Position numbers and translations under genes: made by a program. Positions 11,122-23,878 of a DNA stretch of 64,000 bases are shown in pieces (position 1 is the first letter of the stretch; the number at the start of each line of letters is the position of its first letter). The notes under the pieces were generated by a model. The model was not told the DNA's origin and searched no databases. It worked only from the letters and a program-made list of their open reading frames with translations. This DNA is from Diphasiastrum complanatum (Eukaryota > Streptophyta > Lycopodiopsida > Lycopodiales > Lycopodiaceae): NCBI GenBank assembly GCA_029204225.1, contig CM055104.1, forward strand, positions 39,424,527-39,488,526. The letters are read 5' to 3'.

Positions 11122-11719
11122 ATGCAAATCATAGATGCACAGAAACGCGTTTCTGAGGGCACGCGTTTTTGAAAACGCGTTTCTCCTCCCATAATCGCAA
11201 ATTTTTTTTTTTTTTTGGAAAAATAGCTTATGGCTGAAATTTTTTTAAGGGATCAATGGTCAAACCAGCGTTTTGCCTCTCAAAAGTGCAGTAGATGGGG
11301 TACAAACAGATCTTATTTTCAATAGCTATTTGGTTGTTATTTGCTCTGGTTTTCAATAAATGCTCAGGGGGTTCGGGGGTGGTAGCCCCCCGAGAAACGG
11401 GGGGTTCGAGGGTGGTAGCCCCCTGAGAAACAGGGGGTCCGGGAGGCGATAGCCCCCCGGTGGGGGGTTTGGGGGGCAACGCCCCCCAATGGCATGACTT
11501 GCCCTTCCAACTCCCCGAGCGAAAACACACTTACTGGGACCATCTATGATCGTAACAGACAGGCTAGAGGTTAGTTTTGAATTTTTATCCTTGACAGAAC
11601 CCAACATGGATTAATGCACCTGAACTGGACCATCCTGCACCCAAAACAGCCGAAAAACTACACAGTACTTATGCTCTTAATTAGAGCTTTCATCTGATAC
11701 CCATATTGCCCATAAAAAA

Positions 11720-11817
<98 letters not shown>

Positions 11818-11910
11818 CGTTTCCGAAATTTTTTTGTATTTTTTTGAACCGCATTTCTGAACGCGATTCTGAAACGCGTTTCAGAAACGTAGTGCATCTA
11901 TGATGCAAGT
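11122..11910. mobile_element. hAT-like non-autonomous element 1 with 8-bp target duplication
   Basis: The element is 11130-11902 (773 bp). Both ends begin CATAGATGCAC when read inward and continue with a palindromic GAAACGCGTTTC block. It is flanked by ATGCAAAT (11122-11129) and ATGCAAGT (11903-11910), an 8-bp target duplication with one mismatch. Eight-base duplications and CA-starting termini fit the hAT superfamily. No transposase is encoded. Inside are a (TA)n tract and a G-rich array at about 11366-11490. It is the inverted relative of the element at 39540. Confidence 0.8.
11723..11815. repeat. (TA)n microsatellite
   Basis: About 46 uninterrupted AT units lie inside hAT-like element 1. 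Open frames across it on both strands are artefacts of the repeat. Confidence 0.97.
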
Positions 11911-12148
11911 TAATGATTTAAACTATCATCTTTCATTCGTGAATTTATTCTCCATTTCACCAATCATTATTTCATGATCATTGTTTCCATTCACAAGTTC
12001 AATCGCAGTTTGATAACCATGATTTCATTAGCATAATCTTTAAGTCCTCATATTCAAGTGTAGTTGAAGTAGAAAAATAAGAAGAGATGATTGGGAATTG
12101 ATTGTGTGAGACAATATAACAACAAAAGGATGCAAGTTACGTTCAACA

Positions 12149-13463
12149 TCAAGAGACCAAGGAGAAACAATGACTAAAGTAAAAGTCTGCTCTAGAGGTA
12201 GGAGTTGTTGTAGCATTCAACTTGTACAATTTTGTATTGGGCTCTCTTACTTCATCCGCAATAACTTTAAACTTTTGGTTCACATCCTTCACAAAGCAAC
12301 GATCATGGTCGAATTCTACTTTCAAATTTTGATCAGTAATGACTCCAACAAAAAGTAGAATTTTCTTCAAATTTGGTACGTAAAGTACCTCCCTGATCAT
12401 CCTGCTTTTTCCATTAGGTAGTTGGATTGAAACGGTGCCTATCCCCTTGATCTTGCACACCTCATCATTTGTTTGTGAAACGGATATTCCATTATCCAAC
12501 ATTTTCAAGCTATTGAACCAATTCTTGTTACCTGTCATGTCTTGTGGCTCCCGAGTCAATATACCATGCTTGATCATCTTGATTAGATGACAATGCAGAT
12601 ATGAAGATGCTAGAGTCTTCAATCTCACCCTCATCGACAAGGTTACCTGCTTGTTTTGGTTTCCCCTTGTCTTGTTCCGCCAGGAATTGGCGACATTCAC
12701 TCTTCTAATGGCCCTTTTTACCACAATGGAAGCACTTGTCTTTCTTATTAGTTTTACTGGAATTTTCCTCGTCCTCCTGAGACTTGGCAAATTGTTGTTT
12801 AGACTTCTTCTTGCCCTTGCCCTTGCCTTGTTTTTGGCGTGTCGCAAGTGCTTGATCGTCAGTATTTTGACATCTAGCTTTCACCATTTCTCGACGTTGC
12901 TCTTCCTGCATCAAGATTCCTGTGAGCTCGTCAAAGGTTGACAATCTTTCTCTTGATGCTATTCCACTCACAAACATCTGATAGGGTTCTATAATGCCAC
13001 ACAATGCATTGTGCACCAACTCCACGTCACGTATGTGCTCACCAATAGAATGCAGTTCATCCCTCATTGTCTTGATTCTGGTCATGTACGTCTGAATGTG
13101 CTCTCCTTGTTCCATGCGGGCACTATTCAACTTTGACTTCAAAAACATGACTCTTGACGGATTTGACGTCTTGAACTGATCCTTTAGCACATCTCATGCC
13201 TGTCTGGGTGTAACAGCATCACAAATGTGGGTAATGATGTGATCCTTCACTGACAAGTTAATGAAGGTCAAAGCTTTCCTCATCTTTTTGTCGAACACTT
13301 TGATATCCGCTTCATTTCGCGGCCTTCTCTCATCACCTGTGACGACTTCCGACACATCTTTCTCCATCAGTATGTTTTTCATTTTGAATTTTCACACTAC
13401 ATAGTTGGAAATCCCGTCCAATTTGCTACTTTCACTCAAAATGGACTCTCCCATGTTTGCCAT
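12149..13463 (-). pseudogene. Copia-3 gag to protease fragment
   Basis: The minus strand encodes the start MANMGESILSESSKLDG (from 13461-13463), then SNYVV, an in-frame TGA at 13392-13394 and KFKMKNILMEKD. The capsid region follows (MFVSGIASRERLSTFDELTG), then a zinc knuckle CFHCGKKGH (about 12705-12740). After a frameshift comes a protease-like stretch up to VLYVPNLKK and VEFDHDRCFVKD near 12250. Integrase and everything downstream are missing. It belongs to the same family as Copia-7 at 45.3 kb but is clearly more diverged. Confidence 0.85.
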
Positions 13464-13916
13464 CGCAAAACTGCTTGAAACTTCTGCCATAGGCTAAAAA
13501 CAGTATGCCGAGGCCAACAGTGATGTCAGAAGTTGAAAATAATGACCTGCACTTTTTTCCTTACCAGGCCACTCGTCGCTTTTCCACCAATTTGAAAGCC
13601 AAATCGGCGTCGCCTTCCGAAATGCACTCAATCATCAACTCCCAACAACGTGCACAGTGGAATGGTGAAATCACTTCTGGCACACTCCGAACACTTTCTC
13701 CGCTGCAATCACTCTATTTTGCTGTACCGTACGTGCAGGTACAGTCCGGGTGCCCTTCGTTTGGAGGTTATAGCCTTTCGTTTGGGTCAAAACGGGCAAA
13801 GGACCCAAAAATAGGGACTTTTTTAGTTTTTGAACTGTTTCTTCACCTTGAAGAAACTTCACTCTACACTTGTGAAGTGACCCAACTCAACTTTCAGTAT
13901 GAAAATTGTGTTGCAT
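13464..13916 (-). other. Copia-3 leader, related to the Copia-7 leader
   Basis: This untranslated leader aligns over its whole length with 46340-46790 in Copia-7. Shared blocks include (plus strand) CAGTGGAATGGTGAAATCAC, CCGAACACTTTCTCCGCTGC and AAACAGTTCAAAAAC in reverse complement. The antisense (plus) strand is open for 137 codons from 13505 to 13918. The primer-binding site and LTR are not present beyond 13916. Confidence 0.75.
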
Positions 13917-14258
13917 AGATTTTATAATGAAGAAGAGCATTAGAGAGCTATTCATGATTGGAGATATGTCGATGGCCATGTCACAGTTCCTTTTTCAAGA
14001 GCGACTAACTCAATGATTTTGCATGGTGAAGGTATGAATTTTGTATGATGAGAATAGTGTCCGCTCCATTTGTCTTGGCATTCACTTGAACACTCTTAAT
14101 TGCTCTTAGTTTTTACACTCTTAGTTCTCGATTCTGAAAATCATGGTTATTGAAAATTTCATTATGTAATTTAATTGACTTCATATTGTTTTCCTACAAA
14201 AACAAGCCCATATGTTGACATGGCCATTTGAGTCTTAAAAATTGACAATTGTATCGCC
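13917..14258. other. Unassigned spacer
   Basis: I see no recognisable feature. It may be the decayed upstream part of the gypsy element whose integrase begins at about 14259. Confidence 0.4.
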
Positions 14259-14620
14259 GAGGAATGGATGATATTTTGCGAAGATGTATTTTGCCGCATT
14301 AAGTATCTGAACTTATCATGTTTTCACATGATGGAATGGGCGGAGGACATTTTTCAATAGATATCACTATTCACAAACTTTTACAATTAGGATGTTGGTG
14401 GCCTACACTTCATAAAGTTACAGAGAATTATATTCAGTCATGTGATGTTTGTCAACGAGCACGTTGTCCTACATGACATAATTATGAATCTTTACATCTA
14501 GTTTTATTCCAAGCACCGTTCGAGAAATGGGGCCTTGACTATGTTGGTCCTATTCATCATGCGGCACAAGGATCTGAAGCCAGATATATCATTGTTGCAA
14601 CTGATTATTTGACCAAATGG
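14259..14620 (+). pseudogene. Ty3/gypsy integrase fragment
   Basis: The plus strand encodes DDILRRCILPH, a stop, then FSHDGMGGGHFS, the H-H-C-C zinc-binding part (with CDVCQRARC) and the start of the integrase core (WGLDYVGPI, YIIVATDYLTKW). Stops occur near 14300 and 14474. The reading frame ends exactly where a CACTA terminus begins at 14621, so the gypsy copy was cut by that insertion. Confidence 0.85.
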
Positions 14621-15000
14621 CACTACTACAAAACGCGCTCATTCTGACATGTGGTTGCGACGAATTTTGGGAAATTCCATAAAATGTTGGAATCCGACAT
14701 GTCAGTATTCGAAATCTCTGTCGAACCCCGTAAAAAAGAATCCAATTGTCTCCGGTAGCTGGCGGGAATATAGTTTTAAATCGGATGTCGAAATTCGACA
14801 CATTAAAAATGTGACGGATTTCGACATCCGATGTGGGTGCCATGTGGCAAACTTTCGTTGAGTTGGCATCCTAGTTGGATGTCGAAATCCGACACATATT
14901 TATGTATGTCAGATTTCGACAGCCAGATCATCAATCCGTGTCGATGATTGGACATTTTGGCTTCTAAAAATTATGTCGAAATCCGACATTGTGTTTATAT
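14621..15000. mobile_element. CACTA-type transposon terminus with palindromic subterminal repeats
   Basis: The terminus reads CACTACTACAAAACGCGC at 14621. Behind it is a cluster of ATGTCGAAATCCGACA-type palindromes at 14785-14800, about 14816-14831, 14879-14894, about 14905-14920 and 14973-14988. Dense short subterminal repeats, which bind transposase, are typical of En/Spm-like CACTA elements. No transposase gene and no matching right end with these repeats were found. Confidence 0.7.
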
Positions 15001-15142
15001 TGCTTCCCGCGACCTCCATTGTCGCGCTACCTTTCTAGAGACATCTTGGCGCTTGGAAGTGGAGGAGCTTGGGGAGCTTGGAGCTTGGAGATTCAGATTT
15101 TGGAGGTTTTTATTTGTTAATTTAGTTGATTTTACATGTTTT

Positions 15143-15372
<230 letters not shown>

Positions 15373-15394
15373 TAAATCAGAATCAATTCATTCA

Positions 15395-16075
<681 letters not shown>

Positions 16076-16171
16076 TATGAGAGAGAGATAGAAAGATAAT
16101 GTTTTTTTAGAGATATATTTTGTGTAAAGAGAGAGAGGGAGAGTTACTTTCTGAATTTCATTTTTGGTTTT

Positions 16172-17335
<1,164 letters not shown>

Positions 17336-17597
17336 ATCCCTCGGAAAAGACATGCTAGTAATAGCTTTTTAGGAGGGAAATACCGAGGTCTCTCGATATA
17401 TCCCTCGGTATATACGTGCTCTAAACAAAGCAAAAATGAAATGAAAAAGCCTTGATTACCGAGGTAATTATCGAGGATCTCCTTCTGAGGCATGCTCCAT
17501 GGTGTATAACCGAGGTTTATGATGTTTTTTCAAAAAAAAAAAAGTCTTTATAAAAGCCTCGGTAATATGGTCAGAAATCCTCCAGAATGTTGTAGTG
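17336..17597. mobile_element. Second CACTA-like terminus with ACCGAGG subterminal repeats
   Basis: The segment ends TGTTGTAGTG at 17597, whose reverse complement is CACTACAACA. Inside are repeated ACCGAGG/CCTCGGT motifs (near 17380, 17410, 17458, 17511 and 17563) in both orientations. The repeats differ from those at 14785-14990, so this is probably the end of a different CACTA family. The matching left end is not in the window. Confidence 0.6.
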
Positions 17598-18078
17598 ATA
17601 GTCTTAAAAGAGAACTAGCTATGGTATATAAATGAGATTTTTTTTTCTTCTGAAAGTAATTTCAGATGGATTCAGAGTAAGATACCTAATTGGAACTTTT
17701 AAATAAGAGAAATTCTCTAGGGATTGTGTGGACAATATGGAACTAGAACAAGTTTGAAATTTAAATCATTATCTGAAAGTAGTTCAGTGAAAGGTCAAAA
17801 GTTACTAATTCCAATTAAATTGTAATAGGAGTAAGTTTGATCAGAATTTAAGTCTAAGATATCTGTATTAGATCAACCTAATCTTAGTTTGAGTACTAGG
17901 ATCAGAGAGGGGTTGATTGAGTGGAAGAAATTATGTTATTAGAGGAAATTGGATTGGAAAACTGTTGAGAATGAATGTAACTAGTCTTAGAGATTTTTTT
18001 GATATGTTATTTACTCATAAGAAATAAAAATTCTCTATAGCTGAGTTACACGATTCTCAGTGAGATATGTCAGTAACA
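17598..18078. other. AT-rich decayed element DNA, left of the solo LTR
   Basis: No reading frame or motif is recognisable. It continues the same AT-rich DNA found at 18810-20600. Confidence 0.4.
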
Positions 18079-18809
18079 TGTGAAGAATTAAAAAAGATTA
18101 TCTATGTTAGATATAGGGGTCTTATGTTTTTTACATCAAACATCTAGGTGTAGGATGTTGATAGGAAGAAATTTGACATAGATGACAAATTATGCATTTC
18201 CACTTGTAATGCCACTATTGAGCCAAAATAGAGTAAGAGGCTAAAATCGTGCCAATTAGAGTGTAGACAAGTGTAATGCCTTTGTTTGATGAATTCTAAG
18301 AGGTCCAATAGGATTTAGAGGTGGAACCATGTGAGGTCCAATAGGAATTTGAGGTGTGCTTGAATATAGTCCAAAAGAATTAAGAGGTGCATGGATCAAT
18401 GGTCCAATAGGATTAAGAGGTGACAAAGTGTGGTCCAATCATAGTTAAGTATAGTGGTAGCTTGTGGATCTACTAGTATCATTGTACTCCTCATTTTGGA
18501 TCTAATTGATTTGGTGATTATGTGAATTTTGAGTGTTATTGGATTTCTAGCTTTCTCTCTCTACCAGAGAGCTCATGATGGTTTTTCTCTCTCTACCCAA
18601 GGAGAGCAGCTTGTTTTTACTTAGAATAATTTTTTAATACTTCGTGTGAGTGAGAGTTGGAAGTGATTGAATGCATGTAGTAGTGTGTTTTTGCCATAGG
18701 ATTTAAGATTGATCTTGAATCTCAATCTAGTCTTGATCTTGGTGCATCTACACACCTTAGGAGATCACAAGTACATGTTGTGGACAATACACACGTGTGA
18801 AATTCAACA
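18079..18809 (+). repeat. Solo LTR of the Copia-5 family
   Basis: The 731-bp segment starts TGTGAAGAATT and ends AATTCAACA. It matches, in inverted orientation, the 3' LTR at 23128-23860 over its full length. Flanking pentamers TAACA (18074-18078) and TAATA (18810-18814) match at four of five positions, as expected for an old target duplication. No Copia coding sequence or primer-binding site lies on either side, so this is a solo LTR left by recombination. Confidence 0.75.
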
Positions 18810-20600
18810 TAATATAAGGATGAATCTGCCAGATAAAAATGTGTTTATGTATTGGGTCATAGTGAATTATTCACATGTGTGCATGATTAATCTTGCATGA
18901 ATCTAATTTGCATTCCTGGTTATTAGGGTTATTTGGTGCACTTAACCTAGTCGATGAACATAAGCATGTGATCAAGTGTTGTTGAGACATATACTTGTAG
19001 ATTTAGCGGATTGTTCTATGAGAAATTTATTGGTTAACTTATACATGATTTGCATAAGGATCTAAATGTGGTGTTATACTAGTATAATTGAGATCTGTAC
19101 CTAGACATTTTCTGAATCATTGGTAATTAAGCTGAGTAGTTAGTTTACTTCTGAAGAAGTTAATTGGTAAAACGATAGGTGTGATGTGCATTCATCAGAA
19201 ACTGATGATTTTATTTATATTGCTTGTAAGATGCATGGTTAGTGAATCATCATGATTCATTAGTTAAAGTATGTGCATTGGATATACAGTATTCTTGGTA
19301 GAGTATTCCTTAGTTAAGGAATAGACTCAGATTATTAGTGATTGTATCCTAGAGAGCTCAATTGGATAATGAATCATAATGAATCCGACAATAATAATTG
19401 AATTGATATTCAACAGGACTTTGGATATCTAGATTTGATTCTAGACAATAATCTAGAGTTTTTCGTGGTTGAAAATGATTGTCATTATTATTTTGGTGTG
19501 CTTTCTGTCTTTAATTACCAGTGGCATATGGATCTTGAATATCTAGCACTTTTTTCAGAGAATCCGGTTTGGAGAATGTTCTTAAAATTCAGTATTTTCC
19601 TGTTGGGATAGATTTTAGAATGGTTCTTATTGGTTCCTGAGTTATGTTGGACATATACTCCAATATCCTTAAGTGATTATGGTTTTGGATTCCAGTGAAT
19701 TATGACTGACGAACCATATGAATCTACATATTTATGATTGACGGACCATAAATAGATACTTAATTGTTGTTTGAGGATTATAAGGAAGTGTGATGATTTC
19801 GATGTGTGACAATTTATTCTTGATCTATTAATTGAGTAAGAATTCACATCAATGTTTTGACTCTCTTTACTCTAGTGTATTATTTGAGAACCTATGAATT
19901 TTACAGACATTCTCACAAGATAAGTTATTTTACTTGTGGAATTTAGCTAATTTAGTGGATGCTATTCTACTACAGTTTATGGTCTGCAAATGCTTGTGTA
20001 CAGTTCTTTTGATTAGATGTCCAATTATCATAGGAGATAGACAAATCTATTAAGATGAATGGATATTATTTTCTTGTATTTGATGCTAGAAACAGGGGCA
20101 TTTAACTCAAGAGAGTATCTAGGATACTCAGAGATGAGTTCTAATCATTCTATATCTTAACAATTCTCCTAGAGATTCTAATTGAATGAATTATCATTTT
20201 ATAGAATTGGATTCTAAGAATATTTGTACCTGGAAGTTTTTTCAATTGTCTACCAAAATTTGTGGATAATTTCAAATTGTTATTATTATTATTATTTCTT
20301 TAACTTTAATCTCCTAAGTTAGGCAATATTTCACTCAGTGTTTATGTAAGTGTTTAACATGAAAGTGATGTTACTAACTTATAGAGAGAGTAACCTAGAT
20401 GAGAAAATTTATCGCTTAGTGTACTTTTCAAACCAGAGTTTGTACTCCAAAATAGAGATTAAAGATTGAAAATTAGATTTATCTATGAGTACTTGTTTGA
20501 GGTATAAGACCTACTAAAGATAATGAGTTTCTAGATTAATAATGAAAGTGAAAGGAACTGTTCTTGTAATTATTTCCTGTTTTGAGGACAAAATCAAATT
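18810..20600 (+). other. Decayed internal DNA of an LTR retroelement
   Basis: This AT-rich stretch has no long frame and no domain that I recognise. It is called retroelement DNA only because it leads into a polypurine tract and LTR-like start at 20601-20619. Part of it (about 19860-20110) is homologous to the 0.56-kb insertion inside Copia-5 at 26.2-26.8 kb. Confidence 0.45.
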
Positions 20601-20990
20601 AAGGGGGAAAGAAGGTTATGTCCATGACCAGTACATAAGATTCACTATACTCCTAGTCTTGGATACACGGTACTCCATAAAGTCAAGTTATTAGTTATGC
20701 CACGTCATATTGGACGTGACCCAAAAGTAACTAATATCCTTGTGAGGCCCAGAATACACTAAACGGAGTTAGTACAAGGTTTGGGATAGTGAATGCAAGT
20801 ATAGAGTTATCAATAGCAATTCTATGAATAGAGGATCCATGCATAGAGACTCTATTCTAAATGAATCTATATGTAGAGGAGTTAGAACCTTGCATGAATA
20901 AGTGCACATGTGGTTCTAGGCTCTATATAAGGAGGCCAAACTCGTCCTACTACACACAATTGTGATTGATTCATTGCTAGACTCTCACTC
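20601..20990 (+). repeat. Polypurine tract and start of a 3' LTR (probably gypsy type)
   Basis: GAGGACAAAATCAAATTAAG followed by GGGGAAAGAAGG is the usual 3' end of gypsy internal DNA. The LTR would begin TGTCCATGACC at 20619. TATATAAGG near 20923 could be the LTR TATA box. The right limit of the LTR is not defined because no partner LTR is in the window. Confidence 0.5.
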
Positions 20991-21425
20991 TACTTTCATG
21001 CTTTTTATTTTTTGGCTTGAGGGTGAAGCTTCTAGAATGGATTGGTTGTTTCTTCTTGTTGGGTGGTTTCTCCATAGTGTGTTTTCCATTGCGTTTGTCT
21101 TGTAAGCATGATCATGAGGAGCTTTCTCTTATAGGTGGAACCACTGAAATAAGTGACAAATATAGTTTCATTTTTCATTGGTTCCTCCATGTGTATTTTG
21201 ATGAAATGTTGCCCGTGCTTACCAATGTGACTTCTACATCTCTTATGATGACCGTCACTCAGGCTTCCATACGTGTTTGCAAAAAATATTGTATGATCTC
21301 TTAGTATATGCTGCACATGTCAAAATTGTGGTGTCAGTCTTATGCTTTGATCAATATATATAGTTCAATTGAAAGAAGATTTAATCATTTATACTAACCA
21401 TGTAATGAGTGATGTGATCTGCTCC
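20991..21425. other. Unassigned spacer
   Basis: Short frames on both strands (about 95 codons) have no recognisable domain. I make no call. Confidence 0.3.
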
Positions 21426-22189
21426 TCATGCTTTTGATACTGCATCAACAAACTCGACACAAGTCTTTTGTAGAGCTTTCTTATCAATATTAGATCTAGA
21501 AAATTTATCTTTTCTTAAAATTTCAATCATATTGTCAAGCTTCTTCCATACATCAATTTTTAGTAATCTAGTTGAGCCTCTCACCTCAAAGTCCTGAGTG
21601 GATATCTTTCCAAACGGAGGGTTGAATATTAGAAGCCTTACTAGTGTGGTTTGATAGGAATCGATGTGTGGTAGCAATGATATCTTTCCAAACGGAATGT
21701 GGTTTGATAGGAATCGACGTGCTTTTGCTCCTCCTATGCTTGGCTTAGTAGGCATATTTCTTGACTTTTCTAAAAGCTTTTTATCTTTCTATATTTTGAC
21801 ATGTCCCTTATGAAGTCATGCTTTCTATAGAACAACTTCTAATCGAGAGATAGCTTCCTTCGAGGATGATGCTGACTTAGTATTCCGAGCAAAAAATATA
21901 TAAAGATAAATGAGCTTCTCTATTATTCTTTTGCATTAAGAGTGCAAACATGCACATATTTTACGAGAATAGGCCATACATGCTTCCAGTTTAGATCTGC
22001 ATTTTCTCTCGTATTGCTTGTAGTCCTAGTATCATCTTTCGCCATTTTCATGCAGTACAAACAAGGATGTTTAGATGTAGCACTATGAGAGATATTATAC
22101 ATGCATTTCAATCCTTTCAAATCACCTGCTAAGTGCCATTCAACATTGAAGTCTCCAACTCCTAGAACGTTGAGAAATCCTTTATCCAT
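21426..22189 (-). pseudogene. Unidentified protein remnants, possibly from a DNA transposon
   Basis: Two minus-strand frames face the same way. One (22189-21923) encodes a stretch with HLAGDLKGLKCMY and SKHPCLYCMKM, a Cys-X2-Cys pair in a context that recalls transposase-like proteins, and the other (21755-21426) is lysine-rich. A short duplicated block with ATATCTTTCCAAACGGA occurs at about 21600 and 21682. I do not recognise the family; a domain search would be needed to assign it. Confidence 0.35.
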
Positions 22190-22745
22190 ATGGTCCTTGA
22201 TGATCTTTCATTACAATTTGAGATGACTAATTTAGGCCCAGTTCATTACCTTCTTGGTATGGAGATCAGCAGAGATTGCGCAAGCAAAAGGATCATTATA
22301 AGCCAAGAGTCCTATCTAACCAATGTACTTCGCAGATATGGCATGGAGGACTGCAAACCGATAGACACACCCATGGATCCAAGATCCAATATGTCTAAAG
22401 ACATGTGTCCCATAACTCAAGCAGATCAGCAAGAAATGTGTAGGTATCTGTATCAATCTGTCATAGGATCTATAATGTATTCTATGATCTGCACACGACC
22501 TAATCTAGCATATGCGGTGAGCACATTATCTCAGATATGTCCAATCCAGGCCTACAACATTGGAAGGCTTTGCAAAGAGTACTAAAATATATTAAAGCTA
22601 CAAAGCACTATGCTTTGAGCTATAATGGTAATACAGAAGCTGCACTCACTTTGGTCACCTATTCAGATTCGGATTGAGAAGGAGACGATCCACATCAGGT
22701 TATATTTGTTTCCTTGCAGGAGGACCCACTTCATGGTGTTAGATT
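22190..22745 (+). pseudogene. Copia-4 reverse transcriptase/RNase H fragment
   Basis: The plus strand encodes the distal part of a Copia RT (FEMTNLGPVHYLLGMEI, IISQESYLTNVLRRYGM, IDTPMDP, YQSVIGSIMYSMICTRPNLA). A frameshift near 22575 leads to the start of RNase H (YSDSD). The catalytic YVDD part is missing. The fragment abuts the unidentified minus-strand remnants at about 22189, so one has been inserted into or joined to the other. Confidence 0.8.
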
Positions 22746-23127
22746 TATCTCCTTTACATGTAAAATAAGACAGATGAATAAAACACGACTATCTGCATAA
22801 ATACAAGTAAATTTCCACAAGCGAAAAAGGCAAAAAACGTGACACTATATTTTTACACATGATTTGTGACAGGCGAAAAAGACGACATTGCCCTACAAAT
22901 GCTAAAGGTGCCCTTATGGAAAGCCAAGGCATCCTGTAAATCAAATCTTAAGGCATTTGTCAGAGTGTCACATTTTTTGCATCTTCACCAACGTTAATTT
23001 CAACGAAGGCTGACGTCGTGACCTTTTCACGCTCATCCTATGCAACTGTGCAATCAGATTTGACAACGACAACAGCCACCCACGATCTCCCACAGACAGC
23101 ACATCCACTTTATACTTTCTTCATATG
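22746..23127. other. Unassigned spacer
   Basis: Nothing recognisable is seen between the Copia-4 fragment and the LTR of Copia-5. Confidence 0.4.
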
Positions 23128-23860
23128 TGTTAATTTCACACGTGTGGACTGTCCACAACATGTACTTGTGATCTCCTAAGGTGTGTAGATGCACCAAGAT
23201 CAAGATTAGATTGAGATTCAAGATCTATCTTTGAATCTATGGCAAAAACACATTACTACATGCATTCAATCACTTCCAACTCACACTCACATGTGTGGGA
23301 AGTGTTCCAAAAATAATCTAAGTAAAATCAAGCTGCTCTCCGCGAGTAGAGAGAGAAAATCATCATTAGCTCTCCAATAGAGAGAGAAAGCTAGAAATCC
23401 AATAACACTCAAAATCCACACAATCTCCAAATCAATTAGATTCAAATGAGAAGTACAATGATACTAGTAGATCCACGAGCTACCACAATTCTTAACTATG
23501 ATTGGACCACACTTTTGCCAACTCTTAATCCTATTGGACCATTGATCATTCACCTCTAAATTCTATTGGACAATTTTCAAGCAAACCTCAAATTCTATTG
23601 GACCCCTCAAGGTTCTACCTCTAAATCCTTTTAGACTTCTTAAATTTTATCAAACAAAAGCGTGACACTTGTCTACACTCTAATTGGCACGAGTTTAGCC
23701 TCTTACTCTATTTTGGCTCAATAGTGGCATTACAAGTGAAAATGGATAATCTGCCATCTATGCCAAATTTGTTCCTATCAACATCCTACACCTAGATGCT
23801 TGATATAAAAAACATGAGACTCCTATATCTAACATAGATAATCTTTTTCAATTCTTCACA
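23128..23860 (-). repeat. Copia-5 3' LTR
   Basis: The minus strand begins TGTGAAGAATTG immediately after the polypurine-rich TTTTTTAGGAGGAG and ends GAAATTAACA. It is 733 bp long and is the inverted homolog of the solo LTR at 18079. Confidence 0.8.
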
Positions 23861-23878
23861 CTCCTCCTAAAAAATTAT

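Noticed and set aside
11723..11815. (TA)n tract as an origin or fragile-site signal
   Set aside because: It is an ordinary dinucleotide expansion inside a transposon; sequence alone gives no evidence for a role.
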